Assembly (NCBI RefSeq): GCF_002263495.1 | Contig: NZ_CP022753.1 | Location: 5,084,001 to 5,148,000 of the forward strand | Length of the DNA: 64,000 nucleotides | DNA from: Nocardiopsis gilva YIM 90087 | GTDB lineage: Bacteria > Actinomycetota > Actinomycetes > Streptosporangiales > Streptosporangiaceae | Direction: 5' to 3' | Shown here: in pieces, positions 55,923-64,000 of the stretch | How positions within the stretch are numbered: the first letter of the stretch is position 1 | Layout of the letters: each line of letters opens with the position of its first letter | Made by a program: the position numbers and the translations under genes | The notes under the pieces: generated by a model | The model's database searches: none | What the model was told of the DNA's origin: nothing | What the model saw: only the letters and a program-made list of their open reading frames with translations

Positions 55923-56945
55923 ATGGCAATGGTCACCGCCACCGCGGACAATATGACCACGGAGATGACCACGGAGATGACCAGAGAGGCGTGGGCCGAG
56001 GAGGTCCGCCGCCTCGCGAAGGAGCGCGACGCGGTCATCCTCGCGCACAACTACCAGCGGCCGGAGATCCAGGACGTCGCCGACCACACCGGCGACTCCC
56101 TCGCGCTGTCCCGGCTCGCGGCGTCGGCGGACGCGAGCACGATCGTGTTCTGCGGCGTCCACTTCATGGCCGAGACCGCCAAGATCCTCGCACCGGAGAA
56201 GACGGTGCTCCTCCCCGAGCCCGCGGCCGGGTGCTCGCTGGCCGACACCATCACGGCCGAGGACGTCCGCGCCTGGCGCGCCGAGTACCCCGACGCCGTT
56301 GTCGTCGCCTATGTCAACACGTCCGCGGCGGTCAAGGCGGAGACCGACATCTGCTGCACGTCGTCCAATGCCGCCGACGTCATCCGGTCCATTCCGGAAG
56401 ACAAGGACATCCTCTTCCTGCCGGACCAGTTCCTGGGCGCACACGTGAAGCGGGTCACCGGGCGCGACAACATCCACGTGTGGATGGGCGAGTGCCACGT
56501 GCACGCCGGAATCGACGGCGGCACCCTGCGCGAGCGCGCCGCGGCCGAGCCCGACGCCGAGCTGTACGTGCACCCCGAGTGCGGCTGCGCCACCTCCGCC
56601 CTGTACCTGGTGGGCAGCGGGACCGTTCCCGAGGAGCGCGTCAAGGTGCTCTCCACGGGCGGCATGCTGACCGCCGCCGAGAACACCACGGCGGACAAGG
56701 TCCTCATCGCCACCGAGACCGGCATGCTGCACCAGCTGCGCGCGGCCAACTCCACGACGACCTTCGAGCCGGTCAACCCGCGCGCCGAGTGCCACTACAT
56801 GAAGATGATCACCGCCGACAAGCTGCTCACCGCGCTGCGTGACGGCAGCGGCGAGATCAAGGTGGACGAGGAGACCTCCACCAAGGCCCGCCGCTCGGTG
56901 GAGCGGATGATCGCGATCGGTTCCCCCTCGCGCGGCGGCGAGTAG
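55923..56945 (+). CDS. nadA: quinolinate synthase NadA
   Basis: A [4Fe-4S] enzyme that condenses iminoaspartate with dihydroxyacetone phosphate to quinolinate in de novo NAD synthesis. It has 340 residues. It shows [20 protein letters not shown] and the three cluster-ligand regions: [20 protein letters not shown] and [10 protein letters not shown]. It starts at ATG 55923 ([10 protein letters not shown]) after GGAAGTGCAAGGA; a short MTTEMTTEM repeat lies near the N-terminus. nadB and nadC are not in this window. Regulation by the divergent NrtR-like gene is likely. A hairpin at 56970-57006 follows. Confidence 0.97.
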   Translation: MAMVTATADNMTTEMTTEMTREAWAEEVRRLAKERDAVILAHNYQRPEIQDVADHTGDSLALSRLAASADASTIVFCGVHFMAETAKILAPEKTVLLPEPAAGCSLADTITAEDVRAWRAEYPDAVVVAYVNTSAAVKAETDICCTSSNAADVIRSIPEDKDILFLPDQFLGAHVKRVTGRDNIHVWMGECHVHAGIDGGTLRERAAAEPDAELYVHPECGCATSALYLVGSGTVPEERVKVLSTGGMLTAAENTTADKVLIATETGMLHQLRAANSTTTFEPVNPRAECHYMKMITADKLLTALRDGSGEIKVDEETSTKARRSVERMIAIGSPSRGGE

Positions 56946-56969
56946 CGGTCCGCCGTCTGACGCCATATC

Positions 56970-57006
56970 GGGGGTCCGGAACCCGGCGTATGCCCTCCGA
57001 ACCCCC
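56970..57006 (+). terminator. terminator after nadA
   Basis: GGGGGTCCGGA (56970-56980) pairs at 10 of 11 positions with 56996-57006 around a 15-base loop, 25 bases beyond the stop. Confidence 0.55.
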
Positions 57007-57182
57007 GCCAGTCGCCCCTTCTCGTCGAGTAACAGATCCCTTACTGTCCCGCCACAGCTCAGGCATGCGCCGGACAGCACCGTTCCCGCGTCGTTAGCGT
57101 CATCCGGACAACTCAGGCGCTATCTCCTTGTCTCAATTCCAGGGGTCCGCCGGGGACGGGTGTCGCACTCGAGGAGGGGGAA

Positions 57183-59024
57183 GTGACGACGCGCAGCGAG
57201 GCCGGACATCAACGGGGAGAGGGGTCCGATCCGGACTTCGCCGTATTGCTGCGCGAGGGGCGCGGATTCGACCGCTGCTATGACACCTTCGCCCCGCGGC
57301 TCTACCGCTACTGCTGGTCGCTCGTGGAGCCCGCGCGCGGTACGGAGGGCACGAAGAGCACGGCCACAGACAGCGGCGCCGCGGAGGAGCCCGCTGCGGC
57401 GGCCGTGCGGCAGACGTTCCTCGCCGCCGCCGAGCTCATCGGCGAACTGGGCGACCGCACCCTCTTCCGGCCGTGGCTGTTCTCCCTGGCACGGGCCGCG
57501 AGCCAGCAGCAGGGGTTCGCCACACGCTCTCCCTTCGTGGATCTGGCCACGGTCCCGGCCGAACGCCCGGCCGTGGAGGTGGCCCGGCGCCTGCCACCCA
57601 GCCACCGCGAGCTGCTCGAACTGCACCTGCGGCACGCGCTCCCGGTCTCCGAGATCGCCAAGGTGCTCAGCCTCGACACCGACATCGCGGGGGAGCTGTG
57701 CCGGGCGGCCGTACGCCGGGCCGCCGACATCCTGTCCGAGTTCGCCAAGGCGCCGGGATCCGTCGTCGACATGGTCCTGTCCGCCGACGCCATGGCGACC
57801 GGCTCCACCGACACCCCGGCGGCCAACCTCAGCGACGCCTCACGGGGCAGATCCGCCCAGAGCGGCGGAGACAGACCCGCCTGGACACCGTCCGACGTGG
57901 CCAGGCTCCTGGCTGTCCTCGAACCGCCCGGTCCACCGGCGGACCTGCGCGAGGAGATCGTGGAGGCATGCGTCGGCGACGAGGGGGTGGAGTCGCGCCG
58001 CCACGCCGCCGCCGAACTCCGTCCCCTGACCACCGAGGGTTTCCCGCAGCACCGCGAGCGGACCGAGTCGAAGGCCGCGTCGAACGCCAAGGCGCCCTCG
58101 CCCGGCGCGTCCGGCGCGACCGACACATCAGACCCTGCCGACACCTCCGAGTCCTCCCGGAAGCGCAGGCCGACCGGCGCGAGTTCAGGGAGCCGCGGCG
58201 CGGCACACCGCACCACCGCGCGACGGCGCAACCGAAGCGAGAAGCGCGGGGATCCGACGCGGAAAGGGGCCTCCCCCGGGAAGACCACGAAGCCGGGGGC
58301 ACCGCGCGACACCGCGCGCGGATCCGCACAGCGCCGCGAGCCCCGGAAGCTTCCCCGGGACCGGATCACCACCAACGACGTCGATCGGATCTCGGCCACG
58401 GAACCGATCGCCCGGCCGACGAGGCCGCCGCGCAAGAATGACGGCCGATCCCCCGGCGACCGGAAGGACACGAAGAAGCCGGGGGCCAAGCGGCGCCGCT
58501 GGCCCGCGTCGGCCATCTCCGGCCTGGTCACTGTGGCCGCTTCGGTGCTGCTGTCGGCGAGCGCCGTCTTCATGACCGGCGATCCCGGCGACACCATCAC
58601 CGATCCGGGTCCGCCCGGCCTGCCGTCACCGCCGCCGCTGAGCGACGAGTTGGCCACCGAGGACGGCACCGGCGAGGGCGGTGGGGTCGGCGGCTCCGGT
58701 GGCGGGAGGGCCGCGGGCCCCGCACCGGGAGGCTCCGGAGGTACCGCGCCGCGGACCAATCCGGGAGCGCCCGCCGCCGGTGCGGGCGGCACCGACGCCG
58801 CGGGGCAGCCGGAGAAGGGCGCGCAACGCGGCGACACCCGCGCGACCCCGGACCCCACAGTCTCGCCCAGCGTCTCCGCCAGCCCCAGCCCTCCGGATAA
58901 GGAGACCCCGCCGAAGAAGGACGGCGGCGGAGGCGGCAAGGGTGGCAGCGGGGACGACGGCTCCGGCGGCGCGGGCAGCCCCATGGCGCGGTTCTTCGAC
59001 GACCTGAAGAACTTCCTGGGCTGA
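57183..59024 (+). CDS. ECF sigma factor-like protein fused to a membrane anchor and secreted tail
   Basis: 613 residues, starting at GTG 57183 after GGAGGGGGA. Residues 25-105 resemble sigma region 2 (FDRCYDTFAPRLYRYCWSLV, then FRPWLFSLARAAS), interrupted by a Thr/Glu/Ala-rich insert. Residues 130-180 resemble region 4 (LPPSHRELLELHLRHALPVS, EIAKVLSLDTDIAGELC). A long basic, Pro/Ser-rich segment leads to one transmembrane helix at about 440-463 (ISGLVTVAASVLLSASAVFM), then a Gly/Pro-rich tail of about 150 residues that would be outside the cell. Region 2 lacks a clear strong promoter-melting motif, so it may be a degenerate sigma used as a sensor or tethered regulator. No anti-sigma gene is adjacent. 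Confidence 0.75.
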   Translation: MTTRSEAGHQRGEGSDPDFAVLLREGRGFDRCYDTFAPRLYRYCWSLVEPARGTEGTKSTATDSGAAEEPAAAAVRQTFLAAAELIGELGDRTLFRPWLFSLARAASQQQGFATRSPFVDLATVPAERPAVEVARRLPPSHRELLELHLRHALPVSEIAKVLSLDTDIAGELCRAAVRRAADILSEFAKAPGSVVDMVLSADAMATGSTDTPAANLSDASRGRSAQSGGDRPAWTPSDVARLLAVLEPPGPPADLREEIVEACVGDEGVESRRHAAAELRPLTTEGFPQHRERTESKAASNAKAPSPGASGATDTSDPADTSESSRKRRPTGASSGSRGAAHRTTARRRNRSEKRGDPTRKGASPGKTTKPGAPRDTARGSAQRREPRKLPRDRITTNDVDRISATEPIARPTRPPRKNDGRSPGDRKDTKKPGAKRRRWPASAISGLVTVAASVLLSASAVFMTGDPGDTITDPGPPGLPSPPPLSDELATEDGTGEGGGVGGSGGGRAAGPAPGGSGGTAPRTNPGAPAAGAGGTDAAGQPEKGAQRGDTRATPDPTVSPSVSASPSPPDKETPPKKDGGGGGKGGSGDDGSGGAGSPMARFFDDLKNFLG

Positions 59025-59151
59025 CCCGCGTTCCCGGCACGGTGGGCGCACGGCCACCGCCGGGTACGTGTCACCGACCGTGTCACGCCGCCCGACGTCC
59101 CTGTGCGTGATTGGATCTCGCGGTTGGATTGCGCGGTCCGATCGATCGCGA

Positions 59152-59247
59152 CGATGGGGCCGCGCACGCGGCAGGGATGGTCTCGACGCGAGCCGCCCTC
59201 GCTGGAGCGGCGAGCATGCCCCCTGCCGCACGCGTTCGGCCCCATCG
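59152..59247. repeat. long hairpin between convergent genes
   Basis: Arms 59152-59176 and 59221-59247 are reverse complements apart from a few central differences (CGATGGGGCCG pairs with CGGCCCCATCG, GCGGCAGGG with CCCTGCCGC), enclosing a 44-base GC-rich loop that can fold further. It lies between the stops of the sigma-like gene and the thiolase. The rest of the 456-base spacer (59025-59480) shows no gene. Likely a bidirectional terminator or a structured element. Confidence 0.6.
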
Positions 59248-59480
59248 CTCGTCCCCACTGCTCGTCCCCACGGCTGGTGAGGGCGCCGCGGACCGTCACT
59301 GTTCACGACGGGGGAGGGAGCCGCGCCACCAGGCCCCGATCGCCGTGGCCCGGTCGCGTCAACGTGCTCCGTGCGGTCCTGCGCGACCGCTGAGAATTAC
59401 GAGGGGCGCCCACCACGTCGACTCGCCGCGTGGCGTCGGCATGCGGCCGCCGCCCTCGTCACGGTGGCGGGCCAGCCGGA

Positions 59481-61527
<2,047 letters not shown>

Positions 61528-61656
61528 GGCGTTACTCCCATCATCGTCGTCGCGGGCACATCCGCCCCGCGTGGACCCTGGCACGACCGAACAGGCCGTG
61601 TCGGCCACTCCCCCGTCACCCGGACGCCATCCGCCAACGTCCGGCCGGACTTCTAT

Positions 61657-61670
61657 GAGAACACGTTATC
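61657..61670. promoter_or_regulatory. KstR-like operator in the regulator/dehydrogenase spacer
   Basis: GAGAACACGTTATC keeps the AAC-NN-GTT core but lacks the outer T and A. It lies 130 bases upstream of the kstR-like start, suggesting autoregulation. Weaker than the other two sites. The rest of the 320-base spacer holds no gene. Confidence 0.45.
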
Positions 61671-61786
61671 CAAGGATCACCTAGAACTTCATCATTAGAC
61701 AACTGTGGATAAGGCCTCATCGGGCGATGTCCACGACGCCGAAGAGACCGGAAACACACACCATCCGGGGCTCTGGCGCGACTTAA

Positions 61787-61800
61787 TAGAATTTGTTCTA
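61787..61800. promoter_or_regulatory. KstR-like operator upstream of the fadE28-like gene
   Basis: TAGAATTTGTTCTA is a palindrome apart from its central bases and fits TNNAACNNGTTNNA with one change (AAT for AAC). It is 47 bases before the GTG at 61848. Confidence 0.6.
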
Positions 61801-61847
61801 CTGAACGGGGCAGGGTTGGGCTACGACGGCGACCAGCGGGGTGCACC

Positions 61848-63071
61848 GTGGACTACTCCCTCGACCGCGATCAACAGGACCTGCGCGCGCTGGCGGCCGA
61901 CGTCCTCGCGCGCGCGACCGACAGCGGGGCGCTGGACGCCCCCGACGACCCACCGTTCGACACGGCGGCCTGGAAGGGCATGGCACAGGCCGGACTGCTG
62001 GGGACCGCCGTCGGAGAGGATGAGGGAGGAACCGGGCCGGGCCCGGTCGACGTCGCCGTGGTGCTGCGGGAGGTCGGGGCCCGCGCGGCCCGGGTCCCCG
62101 CCTTCGCCACGCTCGCGCTCGGGGCGCTGCCGGTGGCGCTGTGCGGCACGCCGGAGCAGCGCGCGGCTCTCGCCCCCGTCGTGACCGGCGACCATATCCT
62201 GACGGCGCCCCTGGGCGCGCCGGGCCGCAGCGACGGTGCCATCACCGATCCGGCGACGACCGCCCACCGCCAGGGCGGCGACTACCTCCTGGACGGCGTA
62301 GCGACGTCCGTCCCCTACGCCACCGCGTCGCGCACCCTGTTGATTCCGGCGCGGCTGGACAGCGGCGGAGTCGGCGTCGTCCTCCTCCCCGCCGGCTCCC
62401 CCGGCCTCAGCCACCACCCTCAGCCGACGGGAACGCCCGACCCGGCCTTCCGCATCGGCCTCGACGGCGTACGGGTACCGGCCACCGCGCTGCTCGGCGG
62501 GGACACCACCGGTGCGGCGGCGCGCACCCTGCACCGCTGCGCCCTGGCCGGACTCGCCGCGACCGTCTCCGGCGCCCTCGCCGGTGCGCTCGGGCTCACC
62601 ACCGAGCACGTCAAGACCCGGCGGCAGTTCGGCCGCGCCCTAGCCGAGCTCCAGGCCGTCACAATGAAGGTCGGCGACATCTACGTGGCCACCCGCGCTC
62701 TGGACGCGGCGATGTGGGCCGGAGCATGGCGGCTCGCAAGGAGCGGAGCGGCGAACCCGACCCCCAGCCCGACCCCCAACGCGGGCGCCGACGCGCCGTC
62801 CGCGACGGCGGCGGAGGCGGCCGACGACACCGACCACGTGCTGGCCGCCGCCGCACTCCTCATCACCGACCAGGTCCTGGACGCCTTCTACACCGCTCAA
62901 CACCTGCACGGCGGCCTCGGCGTGGACGTCACCTACCCCCTGCATCGACATTTCTCCATCGGAAAGTGGGCCTCGACGGTTCTCGGCGGGCCGGAGACGC
63001 GACTCGACGCGCTCGGCCGACTGGCCGCCCTCGACGCTCCCGTCCACGTCCACGCCGAGTCCGCTCCCTAG
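61848..63071 (+). CDS. fadE28: acyl-CoA dehydrogenase, FadE28-like subunit
   Basis: A 407-residue acyl-CoA dehydrogenase subunit, starting at GTG 61848 (MDYSLDRDQQDLRALAADVL). The C-terminal HLHGGLGVDVTYPLHRHFS and VLGGPETRLDALG closely match mycobacterial FadE28, the partner of FadE29 in the heteromeric enzyme that oxidises the shortened cholesterol side chain CoA ester. TRRQFGRALAELQAV is the usual FAD-contact region. A Pro/Ala/Thr-rich insert (NPTPSPTPNAGADAPSAT, about residues 303-325) makes it longer than FadE28. It lies 30 bases before the fadE29-like gene and behind a KstR-type site. Confidence 0.88.
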   Translation: MDYSLDRDQQDLRALAADVLARATDSGALDAPDDPPFDTAAWKGMAQAGLLGTAVGEDEGGTGPGPVDVAVVLREVGARAARVPAFATLALGALPVALCGTPEQRAALAPVVTGDHILTAPLGAPGRSDGAITDPATTAHRQGGDYLLDGVATSVPYATASRTLLIPARLDSGGVGVVLLPAGSPGLSHHPQPTGTPDPAFRIGLDGVRVPATALLGGDTTGAAARTLHRCALAGLAATVSGALAGALGLTTEHVKTRRQFGRALAELQAVTMKVGDIYVATRALDAAMWAGAWRLARSGAANPTPSPTPNAGADAPSATAAEAADDTDHVLAAAALLITDQVLDAFYTAQHLHGGLGVDVTYPLHRHFSIGKWASTVLGGPETRLDALGRLAALDAPVHVHAESAP

Positions 63072-63101
63072 TCCGCTCCCAGGGACCCATGGAGACCCCA
63101 C

Positions 63102-64000
63102 ATGTTCATCGATCTCACCGAGGAGCAGCGCGAGCTCCGGGACCACCTGCGCGCCTACCTCTCGGCGGTCATGACCCCGCAGGAGCGTGCGCACCCCACC
63201 GACCCGCCCGCCTACAAGCGGGTCATCCGCCGCATGGGCCGCGACGGCATGCTCGGATGGGGCTGGCCCACCGAGTACGGCGGCCGCGGGCTCGGTGCGC
63301 TGGAACAGCAGATCTTCGTCAACGAGGTGACCCGCGCCGAAGTGCCCTATCCGCTGGTCACCCTGCAGACCGTCGGCCCGGCCCTGCTCCACCACGGCAC
63401 GCCTGAGCAGAAGCAGCGCTTCCTGCCCGGGATCCTGTCCGGCAAGATCCACTTCGCCATCGGCTACACCGAGCCCGAGGCCGGAACCGACCTGGCGTCG
63501 CTGCGCACCACCGCCGTACGCGCCGACTCCGGCGACTTCCTCATCAACGGGCAGAAGATCTACACCTCCGGCGCCCACCTCGCCGACCACATCTGGCTGG
63601 CCGCCCGCACCGACCCTGAGGCTCCCAAGCACAAGGGCATCTCGATCCTTATCGCCGACACGGCGGAGCCCGGCTTCTCCTGGACCCCCATCGTCACCGC
63701 CGACGGCCACCACCACACCAACACCACCTACTACTCCGATGTGCACGTGCCCGCCGACCGCCTCGTCGGCGAGCTGAACCGGGGCTGGCGGCTCATCACC
63801 GACCAGCTCAACCACGAGCGGCTCACGCTCGGCCCCTCCGGCAACATCGGGCACCTCTACGACCGCTTCCTGGACTGGGCGCAGTCGACGCACCGCCCCG
63901 ATGGCGCGGACGACCGACTACTGGTCGACGAGCCGGCGGTGCGGCGCGCCCTCGGCCGCGTCTACGCCTACCTCCGCGTCAACGAACTCCTCAACTGGCA
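63102..64000 (+). CDS. fadE29: acyl-CoA dehydrogenase, FadE29-like subunit (3' end missing)
   Basis: Starts MFIDLTEEQRELRDHLRAYL and is open to the window edge (about 299 codons). EQQIFVNEVTRAEVPYPLVT, IHFAIGYTEPEAGTDLASLR, KHKGISILIADT and HHTNTTYYSDVHVP match mycobacterial FadE29 almost block by block. With the FadE28-like subunit encoded just upstream it should form the mixed acyl-CoA dehydrogenase of steroid side-chain degradation, passing electrons to ETF (etfAB lies in this window). The last quarter of the protein is beyond base 64000. Confidence 0.93.
   Translation, partial: MFIDLTEEQRELRDHLRAYLSAVMTPQERAHPTDPPAYKRVIRRMGRDGMLGWGWPTEYGGRGLGALEQQIFVNEVTRAEVPYPLVTLQTVGPALLHHGTPEQKQRFLPGILSGKIHFAIGYTEPEAGTDLASLRTTAVRADSGDFLINGQKIYTSGAHLADHIWLAARTDPEAPKHKGISILIADTAEPGFSWTPIVTADGHHHTNTTYYSDVHVPADRLVGELNRGWRLITDQLNHERLTLGPSGNIGHLYDRFLDWAQSTHRPDGADDRLLVDEPAVRRALGRVYAYLRVNELLNW

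Overview
The window is high-GC DNA with GTG starts, strong GGAGG-type ribosome binding sites and many 4-base ATGA or GTGA overlaps, so it comes from an actinomycete. Gene content fits the Streptosporangiales, most likely Nocardiopsaceae (Nocardiopsis, Streptomonospora or a relative): a complete GlgE pathway, an etfBA-iscS-mnmA block, a KstR-type steroid block and many short in-frame peptide repeats. The family assignment is inference from gene content; no rRNA or tRNA gene was seen that could fix it.

Layout. 1-6.5 kb: start of a DedA-type membrane protein, then (minus strand) etfB, etfA, a cysteine desulfurase and the tRNA 2-thiouridylase mnmA, with a plus-strand DUF695 gene lying between the last two. 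6.7-12.4 kb: a membrane-anchored Ser/Thr kinase, an enoyl-CoA hydratase, an FBP-domain zinc protein, a GNAT acetyltransferase and small genes. 12.4-15.8 kb: a ykoE-ykoD-ykoC ECF transporter behind a TPP riboswitch. 15.9-26.9 kb: alpha-glucan phosphorylase, and divergently glgE-treS-mak-glgB, which make glucan from trehalose through maltose and maltose 1-phosphate.

27-46.4 kb is the accessory core: a YeiB/DUF418 membrane protein, two very large paralogous iterative type I polyketide synthases (each KS-AT-DH-cMT-ER-KR-ACP, about 2580 residues, no loading module, no thioesterase) and an MMPL lipid exporter between them. The architecture resembles fungal highly reducing PKSs and mycobacterial MAS/Pks2 lipid synthases with an added C-methyltransferase. 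This is the best candidate for an undescribed system: a branched lipid made by two synthases and exported by the MMPL protein.

46.6-54.9 kb: a lipoprotein, SppA protease, a flavin reductase, a micro-ORF, an OpuC/ProU-like osmoprotectant ABC operon rich in minisatellite repeats, and a HAD hydrolase. 55-57 kb: an NrtR-like regulator with a degenerate Nudix box, divergent from nadA. 57-59 kb: an ECF-sigma-like protein with a transmembrane segment and a long exterior tail. 59.5-64 kb: a KstR-like regulator, a FadA5-like thiolase and FadE28/FadE29-like acyl-CoA dehydrogenases, with KstR-type operator candidates before each unit. Several structured palindromes sit at gene ends, and two DtxR/IdeR-type iron boxes are present.
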